Source: JBBIPA01 sp963820495
Lineage (GTDB): Bacteria > Chloroflexota > Dehalococcoidia > GIF9 > UBA5629
Length of the DNA stretch: 64,000 bases
Direction: 5' to 3'
NCBI GenBank assembly: GCA_963820495.1
Contig: CAWGAF010000002.1
Span: 310,001-374,000, forward strand
Positions 27,880 through 36,815 of this stretch are shown here, piece after piece; position 1 is the first letter of the stretch, and every line of letters begins with the position of its first letter. The notes under the pieces were generated by a model that was not told where the DNA came from, made no database searches, and saw only the letters and a program-made list of their open reading frames with translations. A program made the translations under genes and the position numbers.

Positions 27880-27903
27880 ATTACCTCCTTTCCAATTTAT
27901 ACC

Positions 27904-27937
27904 AAAAGTCCCCCTGCTCCTGAGACCAGGGGGACTT
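27904..27937 (-). terminator. Riboswitch terminator before btuF
   Basis: On the minus strand AAGTCCCCCTG pairs with CAGGGGGACTTTT around a 10-base loop, leading into a short T-run, about 25 bases before the btuF start. An AGGGGG run just after the aptamer could pair with CCCCCT of the 5' arm as antiterminator. Confidence 0.75.
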
Positions 27938-28000
27938 CAATATTCTTTAACAAATATAAAATCCCACCCCCTTGCTCCGCGGAGGCAGATATAATAAACA

Positions 28001-28093
28001 GGGCAGGCGTTCTGACTTTACAGTAGGCGGGACTGTGCCGGAATTACGCCGGCTTGCTCTCCAATTAAGCCCTCAGTTACCTCAAGGCACCCT
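28001..28093 (-). promoter_or_regulatory. Cobalamin riboswitch aptamer 2 (btuF leader)
   Basis: The minus strand shows GGTGCC, a shared block GAGGGCTTAATTGGAGAGCA, AGTCCCGCC and the B12-box end GTCAGAACGCCTGCC. The sequence is very similar to aptamer 1 about 1.3 kb away, including the flanking CTCCGCGGAG downstream, so the two arose by duplication. It controls btuF, the expected type of target. Confidence 0.92.
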
Positions 28094-28186
28094 TAATACA
28101 GTATTTGATTAGGTGGAAGTATAACAATAGCCCAGGAAGGATGTCAATTTGTAAAGGGAAAAGGACATTTGAGGTAGGTGGTCAAA

Positions 28187-29398
28187 TTACAAGTTAGTAG
28201 AGCTACGAGCAGGAGCTTTAACTAATGGCAGCAGTAGTATCAGGGATATTACGGCGCTGGCTGCTACCAGGATAAATGCCCAGAAAAATATGCCCGTTGA
28301 GTCGATTGTCCAGCCGGCAAGTGGTGGCGCGGCTATGGAGCCAATGCCCAGATAAAGAGTCCATAAGCCGATAATTCTGCCTGAATATACTTTTGGGAAA
28401 TAGTCTATGGCAACTGCTGCGTAGACTGGCCAGAGAGCCCCGTAGCCAAAGCCGAAAACAGTAGCAGATATGCATAATGTAACGAAATCGCTGCTGTATG
28501 CCATTCCCGCACCTCCAGCAGCGATTAGTATATCGCATAGTATCATGATTTTAATCCTTCCGATAGTATCGGAAAGATGACCGAGTGTTAATTTACCAAC
28601 AATACCGGTGGCAGCTATTATGATTATTAACCATTTTGCGGTCTGATAGGGTAGCGCTAATGTTTGTACACCGTAGGTAGGCAGAAAGGTAAAGGGAATT
28701 AGTATTGAGAATCCAATAAGCATGTAAGATAAGCCAATGAACCAGAATTTTCTATTGTGTAGCAGCTTAATGTATGTTGTTCCAATTGGCTCGGTGATTT
28801 GATTACTTGCAGCTTTTTGCTCAACCCCTGATTTGTCCGCTGGGTAGCTCCTTACCAGGAAAAAATTAAGCAGTGTAGCCAATAATGCCATTGCCGCCAG
28901 ACTCATCCACCCTACTGTCCAACTCGAAGCCTCTACTATATATGGCATTGCCCAGCTCATGGCTATGATGCCGGAGGCGCTGCCCATGTCGGTAAAGGCT
29001 AAGGCTATCCCTCTACGCCGGTCACTTACCCACCTGGGGATCAGCGTGACAACTGGAGACCAGCATGCGGCAGCACCTAGACCAACCAGTCCCCAAAATA
29101 AACTAGTGTTGAGAACGGAGGAAGAGTAGGCCATAAGAAATGTACCAACGCAAAGAAGTGCCGGGAATAAAGTGAGAATGAGCCGTATGTTATATTTGTC
29201 TGACATTAACCCTAAGATGGGTGATGCAATCGTATAGACAACGAAGTAAGAAGCGAAAATAACTCCTGCCTCGGCTTTGGTAATTTTCAGGGCGGGGAGC
29301 ATTTCAGGGAGAAGGATGCCGTAGCCGTATCGGATGGCGTATGCTGTGAAAAGGGTAAAAAAACCAGCAATTATTATAGCTATAGCACGTTTACTCAT
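28187..29398 (-). CDS. MFS transporter, 12 helices
   Basis: This 403-aa major facilitator superfamily protein has about 12 hydrophobic helices. The loop 2-3 signature appears as GLMSDKYNIR, and a second, repeated one in the C-terminal half as GHLSDTIGRIK. A cytoplasmic loop of about 35 residues separates the halves. The arrangement with WSPVVTLIPRWVSDRRRGIALA resembles the monocarboxylate/oxalate-formate branch. The substrate is not readable. It lies upstream of the btuF riboswitch on the same strand and ends about 95 bases before that element, so a corrinoid link would be only positional. Confidence 0.85.
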   Translation of the reverse strand: MSKRAIAIIIAGFFTLFTAYAIRYGYGILLPEMLPALKITKAEAGVIFASYFVVYTIASPILGLMSDKYNIRLILTLFPALLCVGTFLMAYSSSVLNTSLFWGLVGLGAAACWSPVVTLIPRWVSDRRRGIALAFTDMGSASGIIAMSWAMPYIVEASSWTVGWMSLAAMALLATLLNFFLVRSYPADKSGVEQKAASNQITEPIGTTYIKLLHNRKFWFIGLSYMLIGFSILIPFTFLPTYGVQTLALPYQTAKWLIIIIAATGIVGKLTLGHLSDTIGRIKIMILCDILIAAGGAGMAYSSDFVTLCISATVFGFGYGALWPVYAAVAIDYFPKVYSGRIIGLWTLYLGIGSIAAPPLAGWTIDSTGIFFWAFILVAASAVISLILLLPLVKAPARSSTNL

Positions 29399-29764
29399 GT
29401 CTTAATACTTCAATAATTATTGATTACAGAAACGTCCTGCCACAGAGCAGTTGCATAGTTTGCAATTAGAAATGGTCTAAATTGCAAGTGAAGGATAAAT
29501 TAAAGTCAAGCAATAGTCAAGAGGTTAGATAGATGTCTTATCCCAATCTTTATGCCGACGCAAATTATGGTTGAAGTTATGGAAGGTTTGTTATTCAAAA
29601 TATTTTTTATATATCGCTAATTAGAATTGATATAATGTTCAGGAATTATGCTTAAATATGCATTTGGATAACATTCTTTCCTATGGCAAAAGGCGTGGTT
29701 CTTTAAAGGTAAAAGGATTAAACGTTGATATTATGAGAGATAATACCAATTAAGGGGGTTCTGA
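29399..29764. other. Intergenic region between divergent MFS and NTF2-like genes
   Basis: This holds 366 bases of AT-rich DNA between divergent genes, so it should carry two promoters. I cannot pick out a convincing -35/-10 pair. The only clear signal is a GGGGG ribosome site before the NTF2-like gene. No ORF, hairpin or repeat stands out. Confidence 0.5.
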
Positions 29765-30220
29765 ATGACATTAGAGGAAATGGAAAAACGACTTAGAAAT
29801 CTGGAGGATATCAATGCAATTGTGAGTATGCATAATGAGTATCTCTTTTATCTCAATAACTGTCAATGGGAAAAGATGGCAGACTGTTTTGCGGAGAATG
29901 CCACTGCCAATATCCATGAATTACGTAAGGGTAGGGTGGAGATATTCAAGCTATTTACGGATGTAATTTCCAGATTAAATACGGGGAAAGACAGAGATGC
30001 GCATTTTGCCGTCCAGCCGACAATTACAGTTGATGGAGATAAAGCTAAAGGCCACTGGCTGATGTATATATTTATTTCCGATCCAGTCACTGGGAACGTT
30101 TCCAGATTGCTACCAGGCAGGTATGACGTGGAGTATGTCAGGGAAAATGGGAAATGGAAATTCGGCTCGCTGGTCTATACCAGCCCTTGGCCGGTTATAC
30201 CAGATACTCAGCCCGTGTAA
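29765..30220 (+). CDS. SnoaL/NTF2-like fold protein
   Basis: This 151-aa protein has the pattern of SnoaL-like (nuclear transport factor 2 fold) proteins: an N-terminal helix with LRNLEDINAIVSMHNEYLFYLN, then CQWEKMADCFAENATANI, and beta-strands ending YDVEYVRENGKWKFGSLVYT. Members of this group act as small-molecule isomerases, hydratases or dehydratases, or as ligand-binding proteins. The catalytic type cannot be assigned. AAGGGGG lies 7 bases before the ATG. The gene stands alone between divergent and convergent neighbours. Confidence 0.75.
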   Translation: MTLEEMEKRLRNLEDINAIVSMHNEYLFYLNNCQWEKMADCFAENATANIHELRKGRVEIFKLFTDVISRLNTGKDRDAHFAVQPTITVDGDKAKGHWLMYIFISDPVTGNVSRLLPGRYDVEYVRENGKWKFGSLVYTSPWPVIPDTQPV

Positions 30221-30383
30221 TAGTCGGAAGATCGGTTAGTCCAAATTCAACCCCTGCTACCAATTTTGAGGATAAAATGCACCGTCTTTCCATTCTGGTC
30301 AACCCGTATGGGTTGATTCTATGGTGGACTTGACTTGGTCAGTCCTTTTAGAGATATTACAGCCTGAGTTAGGAGAATCTTAT

Positions 30384-31307
30384 CTATTTGGTTCTCTTCG
30401 GGATTTCCTGGGCGCCATTGGTTTGAGCAAGGTACCAGAGTAGGGCCGATTTTCGTTCGCCGCGTTTCTGTCTGTAGAGCTGCATATCTGCTAGGCTCAG
30501 AAGTTCGTCTAAAGAACAATGGTTTTCAGGGTCATAGCAGGCTACTCCCATGCTGGCCAACAATTTATCAGTAGGACTGACCTTTGCATTATATTTCTCA
30601 AGGTTGTCGAGCAGACGCCTAGCCATGACATCTGCGCTGTTAGGTTGGGCTTCTGTTGCCATAATAGCAAATATATCTTCGCTTATTCGAGCGATGATAT
30701 CGGATTTGCGGAATGTGTCTTTAAGAATTGCGGCAGTCTGGACCAGTAGTCTATTGCCTGCTTCCTGATCGGAAGTGCCGTTAGCACTTTTATAATTATC
30801 AAGACTAATGAGGATAAGGTAGAGTCCTTTTTTTGTGCGGTTAGCCAGTCTCAATTGCTGCTCAGCAAGCACGAAAAACCCTCGTCTATTGCAGAGATTC
30901 ACCAGGTCATCTACAAGTATCAGCGCGCGTAGCTCTTCTCTCAACCGCACTAGCTCTGTAATATCACGAAAAGTCGATGCGTAAAGCGTTTCCCCGTGCT
31001 GTTTGATCTCGGTAGAGCGAATTTCTGTGATACTCGTGTCTTTCCCTGGGCGTGAGGTGGTCACTTCTTTAGTTTCACCAGAATTGCTGGAAAGCAGAAA
31101 TCTACGACCAAGTATCTGATCGGCAGGAAGGTCAAAGAAGCGCTCTACGTTATGGTTTAGCAACCTTATGGTTCCTTGCCTATCGGATACAATAATAGCA
31201 TCGGCACTGCATTCAAAAATTAGGCGGCAGAGTTCCTCTTTTTCATTAGTCTCAAGAAGTGGCTGGTATGACTTCTTTTTCTGATGTTCTGCGATTTTAA
31301 CTTCCAT
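30384..31307 (-). CDS. PAS-GGDEF protein with degenerate GGDEF motif
   Basis: This 307-aa cytoplasmic signalling protein has a PAS domain (about 25-130, LIFECSADAIIVSDRQGTI) followed by a GGDEF-fold domain (about 140-300, starting DDLVNLCNRRGFF and ending LLSLADMQLYRQKRGE). The active-site motif GGDEF is replaced by SEDIF in ARISEDIFAIMA. Diguanylate cyclase activity is therefore doubtful, and a role in c-di-GMP or nucleotide sensing through the PAS input is more likely. There is no transmembrane segment. AGAGGGA lies before the ATG. Confidence 0.85.
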   Translation of the reverse strand: MEVKIAEHQKKKSYQPLLETNEKEELCRLIFECSADAIIVSDRQGTIRLLNHNVERFFDLPADQILGRRFLLSSNSGETKEVTTSRPGKDTSITEIRSTEIKQHGETLYASTFRDITELVRLREELRALILVDDLVNLCNRRGFFVLAEQQLRLANRTKKGLYLILISLDNYKSANGTSDQEAGNRLLVQTAAILKDTFRKSDIIARISEDIFAIMATEAQPNSADVMARRLLDNLEKYNAKVSPTDKLLASMGVACYDPENHCSLDELLSLADMQLYRQKRGERKSALLWYLAQTNGAQEIPKRTK

Positions 31308-31829
31308 GTTGTTCCCTCTATATCTAAATTCTTCTGGCGCAAAGCAATATATATGGCTGAACCACTTGACTTACATTATCGTATGATTAATGCATATACG
31401 AAATAACCAATAGGATAGAAAACGTAACCCATATGGTTAGATAAAGACTGTAAGCATGGTCGAGCCATATGCAGGTCGGTTAGTTTTGAATATTCACCCT
31501 TACTTTTCATATCTCAATTGTGTCAGGCGTGTTCCTATTACTTACTTTGCTTAATTTCTGGATCTCGCTGTTCGAGCATTTCTTGGGAATAATTTCGATT
31601 GATAGATGTCGCTTACCGTGTTGTTCTGAAGAAATTAATGAGAGCATAGTCGAATATCAATAATGTTAAGTCGGTCTCTGTCAAGAGCTAAAAGTATCAA
31701 TATTCTTAACTATATGGCTTGACTTTTTGAGCCGCATGGGTCAGAATAGTAGTACTTCAGTACTAGGAAATAGGTACTGGGTCTTGTTTATAGGGTTGTT
31801 CTTAGTAGGATTAGAAGAGGATTAAAGTG
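31308..31829. other. Intergenic region upstream of the small lipoprotein gene
   Basis: This holds 522 bases without a supported gene. It lies between divergent genes. The right part carries the promoter-like pair listed separately. The rest is AT-rich with no strong hairpin or repeat that I can identify. Confidence 0.5.
31719..31747 (+). promoter_or_regulatory. Possible sigma-A promoter for the lipoprotein gene
   Basis: TTGACT at 31719-31724 is followed after 17 bases by CAGAAT at 31742-31747. It is about 80 bases upstream of the lipoprotein start. The -10 is a weak match. Confidence 0.35.
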
Positions 31830-32258
31830 ATGAAGAGTCGGGGCAAAATATTATTCGGGATCTCTGTGATTGTTTTTGCTGTTTTTGCTGTATTGTTTAC
31901 GGGTTGTTCATCAATGTTGCAAGCTGGAGATAACGAACCTGTAATGTCAACAGCGGAATTATCCAATGCCTATAAACAAGCAGTTGTATCCCCTCTTAAT
32001 AAAGCTGGCAGCGAAATTAAGGACCCACAGATAGCTCAATTCTATCAAAAACTCTTACAGTCATATGAACTGGAAAAGACGAATGAGAATTCTTCTGGTG
32101 ATGGAAGTGCCGGCCTTGCCAATCTGTTGCCTGATCTCAAGAAAATTAATAAGGCAGCTTTGGACTTGCCGCTTAAGGAGGCAGGCAAACAGATAAAGGA
32201 TAAGGAAATCGCTGAGTTCTATCATGGTTTCATCTCAGGGATTGGCGTAGATAAATAG
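31830..32258 (+). CDS. Small lipoprotein with an internal repeat
   Basis: This 142-aa protein has a lipoprotein signal peptide (ILFGISVIVFAVFAVLFTGC; lipid Cys26). The mature part contains two copies of one motif: NKAGSEIKDPQIAQFYQKLL near residue 53 and KEAGKQIKDKEIAEFYHGFI near residue 119, separated by a Ser/Gly linker and a helical stretch. I recognise no family. A GTG codon one position upstream is in frame, and the ATG is better placed to the GAAGAGG ribosome site. The HtrA-like lipoprotein gene follows after 267 bases on the same strand. Confidence 0.75.
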   Translation: MKSRGKILFGISVIVFAVFAVLFTGCSSMLQAGDNEPVMSTAELSNAYKQAVVSPLNKAGSEIKDPQIAQFYQKLLQSYELEKTNENSSGDGSAGLANLLPDLKKINKAALDLPLKEAGKQIKDKEIAEFYHGFISGIGVDK

Positions 32259-32525
32259 TTAAACGCAATTCATACGCAAGTCAGATTAACACTATCCCCA
32301 TAAATCTAGCCGCTGCAATTCTCATATTGAACTAAATCATCTTTCATTAGTATCAGTATCTGCGTAGATAGTTTTGTTTGCGAATTGTTTTTGTAGTCTT
32401 TTTTTATTTTGCAATGCCGTTATCTATAAAATGTTGCTATCTCTGTGGGCAGGCCACAGACTTCATATTTTATTAATATTTTTGGTGTAATATCGATTAT
32501 AATTACTAATTAAGAGGAGATTTAA

Positions 32526-33734
32526 ATGGGACTTAATATCAGAACTGTACGTTCTACAATTTCCAAAAAACTGTCGTTGCACAGTAAGATTGTATCGCTA
32601 ATCGTAGTTATTATGCTTCTCATTACGGTTCTTGCTGGCTGTTCAGCCAGCGGTGGCACAGAGATTGCCTCACCATCTCAACCAGGTAACAGCTCAAATA
32701 CATTTGGTATAGCTGTTTCCCCACTTTATGATGAAAATACGGTGACATCATTGTATGCGCAAACTATTCCAGCAGTGGTGGAAATAGTGACTGTTCGCGA
32801 AGCAAGCCAAAATATTCCTGGTCCTTTCCAATTTAATGTACCCAGTCAAAGGGGACAGGGATCGGGGTTTTTCATTGATGGGGAGGGGCATATCCTGACC
32901 AATAATCATGTCGTGGAAAATGCCAAAACTGTTACTGTTACTATACATAGTGGTAAAGAAGTAGAAGCAAAAGTGGTGGGTACTGACCCACAAAATGACC
33001 TGGCGCTTCTGGAAGTAAACACCAGTGAAATCGGCAAAATAAATTTTTTGCCATTGGGTAATTCTGACAATATTAGACCTGGGCAGATGGCTGTTGCTAT
33101 GGGTTCTCCCTACGGTTTGGAAGGCTCGGTTACTGTTGGTGTAATCAGTGGGCTGGGCAGATCGCTGCCAAGCGCTTCTAGTCGGACAATTGTTAATGTG
33201 ATCCAGACAGATGCCGCCATCAACCCCGGTAATTCAGGTGGCCCGCTCTTGAATTCTAAAGGGGAAGTAATTGGCATCAACACAGCTATAGAGGCTGCTG
33301 CCATCAGTATTGGTTTTGCTATACCGATTAATATGGCAAAGTTACAGCTTCCTGTCCTTCTCAAAGGCGGTGAGGTCAAGAGTCCCTGGCTGGGCATTGA
33401 AGCCACAGCAATTGACCATGAATTGGCTAGTAAGCTTGGTTTACCTGTAGAAAGTGGCGTGTACATTGTTAATATTATTAAAGGTAGTCCTGCTGAAAAT
33501 GCGGGATTAACAGCAGGTGGCCGTGACAGTCAAGGGGAACCCACTGGCGGTGGTGATATCATAACCGCAGTAGATAATGTGCCGGTGACAAAAGTAGAAG
33601 ACTTATTAAGCTATTTCAATAGCAAAAGACCGGGGGATAAGGTTTTACTCTCAGTATACCGTGGCGATAAGCAAATTACGGTATCAGTGGAATTAGGGGA
33701 GTGGGGAGAGCAAGCTCTGCCCCCAAAGAGCTAA
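32526..33734 (+). CDS. HtrA/DegP-like serine protease, lipoprotein with PDZ domain
   Basis: This 402-aa extracytoplasmic quality-control protease is trypsin-like. A lipoprotein signal precedes Cys39 (VLAGCSASGG). The catalytic triad is His128 (ILTNNHVVENA), Asp158 (QNDLALLEV) and Ser237 (NPGNSGGPLL). One PDZ domain covers about 285-390 (VYIVNIIKGSPAENAGL). This is the usual DegS/HtrA layout with one PDZ, though anchored by lipid and not by a membrane helix. It degrades or refolds misfolded exported proteins. GAGGAG lies before the ATG. Confidence 0.92.
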   Translation: MGLNIRTVRSTISKKLSLHSKIVSLIVVIMLLITVLAGCSASGGTEIASPSQPGNSSNTFGIAVSPLYDENTVTSLYAQTIPAVVEIVTVREASQNIPGPFQFNVPSQRGQGSGFFIDGEGHILTNNHVVENAKTVTVTIHSGKEVEAKVVGTDPQNDLALLEVNTSEIGKINFLPLGNSDNIRPGQMAVAMGSPYGLEGSVTVGVISGLGRSLPSASSRTIVNVIQTDAAINPGNSGGPLLNSKGEVIGINTAIEAAAISIGFAIPINMAKLQLPVLLKGGEVKSPWLGIEATAIDHELASKLGLPVESGVYIVNIIKGSPAENAGLTAGGRDSQGEPTGGGDIITAVDNVPVTKVEDLLSYFNSKRPGDKVLLSVYRGDKQITVSVELGEWGEQALPPKS

Positions 33735-33757
33735 CCGTTGTCTCGTTAAAGAACTTA

Positions 33758-33795
33758 TTAAGGGGCATGGTCTCAGTTGAGACCATGCCCCTTAA
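33758..33795. terminator. Perfect hairpin after the HtrA-like gene
   Basis: An 18-base arm TTAAGGGGCATGGTCTCA pairs perfectly with its complement across a 2-base centre. No T-run follows on the plus strand. It sits between convergent genes (htrA-like and the MFS gene at 33892) and may serve both. Confidence 0.6.
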
Positions 33796-33891
33796 TACAG
33801 CTAGCAATCTAACTATTTAGCTGCATTCCTGCTCGAATTTCTAAATGCCATCCTACTATGGGTGAATGTTGGCCCTCATATAAACCAATGC

Positions 33892-35274
33892 CTATCTTGT
33901 TTTGCCTCTGGCCAGCGAAGCAAATATGCCACCGAAACAGAGAACTGCGAAAACGATAAATGCTGTTTTAGTACTTTCCAGAAACGGTTGATAGTATTGG
34001 GGGGTTATTTGTACTCTGCCGATGTACAGAGCAAACATGAGCATGACTACTCCCAGGCTGAGCATCTGGCCGACAAGACGCATTGTCCCCACCGTTCCTG
34101 CGGCCACTCCGTAAAACCTTTTTTCCACGGAGCTCATGATTGCGTTCATATTAGGTGACGAGAAGAAAGCAAAACCCAATCCCAGGATAACCAGGGCGAG
34201 GAAGATGAAAACCAGCCCGGTGCTCTGCTCCAAAAAGACGAGCATGGCAAGCCCGATAGTGGTTAAAGCCATACCTATTGAGGCTATCAGCCGTGTATCA
34301 ATTTTATCTGAGAGCCTACCGGCGACAGGTGATAATGCTGCCATAATGATGGGTTGTGATACCAGAATTAAACCGGCAATTTCTGCATTGAACCCTTTTA
34401 TGTACTGCAAATAAAGGCTCAACAGGAAAGCTACAGCGAACGTAGCGCAATAGTTGATTAATGCTGCCAAGTTTGACATTGAGAAGACGATATTTCCCCT
34501 GAAAAGGCTGATGTTCAACACGGGACTGGTTGCTCTGTTTTCCCAAAAGATAAATGCTGCCAACCCAACAATGCCAGCTACAATTAGTCCCAGGCCCAGC
34601 ATGTCTGGCAGAAGCGAGAAACCGTACATTATGGCTAACAGAGCCAGGGCGTAAATCACTGAGCCTATCACATCGAATTTCTCTCCTTTTGCTCCAGCCC
34701 ATTCACCTTTTAATTTCCAGAGGACAGCAATAATTATTATCACACCTAATAATGCATCCAGCCAGAAAATGCTTCTCCAGCCGAAATGCTCTGTTAAGGT
34801 GCCTCCTATAGGCGGTCCCAGGGACAGGCCAATATAGACGGCAGCAGCGTTAATTCCTATTGCTTTACCCCTTTCCGATAGGGGGAATACGGAAGTGACA
34901 ATTGCTAATCCAGTACCAAAAATCATGGCGCCGCCAATTCCCTGGAGGACTCGGCAACAGATAAACAGCGTGCCAGATGGCGAAAGTGCCGCCAAAATAG
35001 ATGCAATGGCATCAACGATGACGCCATATATAAAAATCTTTTTTCTGCCTCTTATATCGGCTAACCTGCCAAAAGGCACCAGAAACATGGCTGCGGCCAG
35101 GAGGTATGCAGTAACCGTCCAATCCAGGGCAATTGCATCTAAAGCGAATTCTTCCCCGAGTGATGGAAGTGCCACGTTGATAGAGGCTGCGATGAATGGA
35201 GTAAGAAAAGAGGCCATTGCGGCGACAAATAGCGCTACCCATTTGCTCACGCTGGCAGCAGCATCTCTTTCCAT
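33892..35274 (-). CDS. MFS drug-efflux-type transporter (DHA2, EmrB/QacA-like)
   Basis: This 460-aa membrane protein has about 14 hydrophobic helices, as in the DHA2 family. Signatures are the helix 2-3 loop GRLADIRGRKK, the motif C-like segment in helix 5 (GLSLGPPIGGTLTEHFGWRSIF) split across 160-185, and ALDWTVTAYLLA near the start. Proton-coupled export of drugs or lipophilic metabolites is the family function. The substrate is unknown. The gene is convergent with the protease gene. Confidence 0.88.
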   Translation of the reverse strand: MERDAAASVSKWVALFVAAMASFLTPFIAASINVALPSLGEEFALDAIALDWTVTAYLLAAAMFLVPFGRLADIRGRKKIFIYGVIVDAIASILAALSPSGTLFICCRVLQGIGGAMIFGTGLAIVTSVFPLSERGKAIGINAAAVYIGLSLGPPIGGTLTEHFGWRSIFWLDALLGVIIIIAVLWKLKGEWAGAKGEKFDVIGSVIYALALLAIMYGFSLLPDMLGLGLIVAGIVGLAAFIFWENRATSPVLNISLFRGNIVFSMSNLAALINYCATFAVAFLLSLYLQYIKGFNAEIAGLILVSQPIIMAALSPVAGRLSDKIDTRLIASIGMALTTIGLAMLVFLEQSTGLVFIFLALVILGLGFAFFSSPNMNAIMSSVEKRFYGVAAGTVGTMRLVGQMLSLGVVMLMFALYIGRVQITPQYYQPFLESTKTAFIVFAVLCFGGIFASLARGKTR

Positions 35275-35711
35275 ATTGTGTATCTTCAGCAGACTCGGAA
35301 ATGTAGAGCTCTGGTCATATAGTATACATCACAGGGTATTATTACACCCATACAGCCCTGCAATTTATAGTCTGTGATTTATTGTCTGACCTGCTGGCAA
35401 TAATTGTATCATTTTTTATGTTGGAGTTGATGAACTGGATATCTCAAATAAATGATTTCACAGCCCTCCAGTGTACAACAGGCAGTACCACTAACACCAA
35501 AGAACGCAAGGCGGTTTCTTTGGCAGTATGGGGCGAAATAAAATAGACTAAAGGCATGGGGATTGGGGGTGAATATTCGTTATAAAATTGAAATGAGTGT
35601 AAATTTACTCAGGGTATTAAATGTTAACCTCAATAGAGGAAGGTAGAAAAAATTATGTGGACATACATAGGCCGGGCATGCCCGCAGCCTATGTACATCC
35701 TTAAGATCAAA
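35275..35711. other. Intergenic region with a terminator hairpin
   Basis: This holds 437 bases between the MFS gene start and the zinc-ribbon gene end. It should carry the MFS promoter, which I cannot place confidently. Near its right end lies the hairpin given separately. No gene is supported. Confidence 0.5.
35666..35694 (-). terminator. Hairpin downstream of the zinc-ribbon gene
   Basis: ACATAGGC pairs with GCCTATGT around a GC-rich inner palindrome CGGGCATGCCCG. On the minus strand it follows the stop codon by about 15 bases and leads into a T-rich stretch (TTTTTT about 20 bases further), so it probably ends the zinc-ribbon transcript. Confidence 0.5.
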
Positions 35712-35921
35712 CTAGTGTTGCATACTCAGTCTGGAACCGCTATAACGATCCGAGCTGCCGTATGAACCACCGTTTCGTTGCCTCTTGGCTTTTCGACACT
35801 CAGAACAACGCTTGGGCTCTTGGGTAAAGCCTTTAGATGCGAAGAATTCTTGTTCCCCAACAGTGAAAGTGAAGGTAGTTCCACAATCGAGACATTGGAT
35901 AGATTTCTCTAATAAACTCAT
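35712..35921 (-). CDS. Small zinc-ribbon protein
   Basis: This 69-aa protein has two Cys pairs, CLDCGTTFTF (near residue 10) and PKRCSECRKAKR (near 40), with the intervening sequence FTVGEQEFFASKGF. This is the probable zinc-ribbon family common in Chloroflexota and Planctomycetes, often beside cold-shock proteins. The tail is Gly/Ser/Arg-rich (NGGSYGSSDRYSGSR), which suggests nucleic-acid binding. GAGGAGG lies before the ATG. Function is not established. Confidence 0.75.
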   Translation of the reverse strand: MSLLEKSIQCLDCGTTFTFTVGEQEFFASKGFTQEPKRCSECRKAKRQRNGGSYGSSDRYSGSRLSMQH

Positions 35922-36298
35922 AGGATGACCTCCTCTCTTCTAAATAGTTGGTTTGAGTAGGGGCCATCCAGTAGCTGATTTAATCTTTGTGAGTTAAACT
36001 ATATACAAGATTACCTGAACCAAAACCACCAACTCAACTATACGCTAAGATGCCTGGTTTTGCAAATTACTTGTAAAATTATCAGAGACCGCTGAAAAAG
36101 GCTTTCTCAGCGCTCTCTATCAGTAAGAAAGGTTAATATAACCAAATTTAAGGAGTTTTTCTTTGCTTAAGACAAGAGTACATCACTTATTACTTACTGC
36201 AACATCGTATGTCTTTGCTACGCTAAGTGACAAAGGGGATTAAGGTCAACCATGTAGCCAGTCTTCATGAGGGCAATTCCAAATAATTGTACCACTTA
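35922..36298. other. Intergenic region with a small inverted repeat
   Basis: This holds 377 bases upstream of the zinc-ribbon gene. The main structure is a nearly perfect palindrome at about 36088-36110 (CGCTGA...TCAGCG) with further complementarity outside (AGAGA/TCTCT). It may terminate the Cys-rich gene's transcript on the minus strand. No gene is supported. Confidence 0.4.
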
Positions 36299-36502
36299 CT
36301 AAGTTATGGTTGCCGTTGAAATCCCTCTTTTCTCGTCAGAATATTGTTTCCTATACTTTTTAGCTAAAGGACAAGTACACTTTTTACAGTTTTTAATACT
36401 AATCTCATCATGGGTATGTTTCAATAAATGAAAAGTAACCTCGCATCCTTCACCGTGAATGTAAACCCCATTGCAAAAACCTTTACTTTTGTCAAACTTC
36501 AT
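36299..36502 (-). CDS. Small Cys-rich protein
   Basis: This 67-aa protein has five cysteines: GFCNGVYIHGEGC, then CKKCTC. This pattern could bind a metal or Fe-S cluster. It has no signal peptide and a basic C-terminal half. An AGAGGG ribosome site lies before the ATG. I recognise no family and propose no function. The compact Cys spacing and ribosome site make it more likely real than chance. Confidence 0.5.
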   Translation of the reverse strand: MKFDKSKGFCNGVYIHGEGCEVTFHLLKHTHDEISIKNCKKCTCPLAKKYRKQYSDEKRGISTATIT

Positions 36503-36815
36503 TTTTCCCTCTTTTTTTATAATATAATTAATCTAACCTGTTCTGAACCATTGTACCACTTTCTATATTACAGTTTCCTATATGAAAGCTGGTTAGGCTA
36601 TTTCCTGAAAGATAAAAACGTTGTATTTAATCAAGCTTGAAATATTCGACTGGCGAATACCTTTTATGTGCCTTCACTGCATCATGATATCCCATTGCAT
36701 GACAATACCTTATCCTCACATAATCCCGTTAAACAATCTATAGCCCGGTGAAAGTTAGAAAAATGGAATGTATTGGGGAAGAAGAACCTTTCAGATACAA
36801 TTTTGATTTTAGATA
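36503..36815. other. Intergenic region, nothing recognised
   Basis: This is a 313-base AT-rich stretch between the Cys-rich gene and the DegV gene. It presumably holds the promoter of the Cys-rich gene on the minus strand. I see no hairpin, repeat or gene. Confidence 0.5.

Noticed and set aside
33862..35377. Plus-strand frames opposite the DHA2 transporter
   Set aside because: Antisense to a membrane protein; composition reflects the complement of hydrophobic codons.
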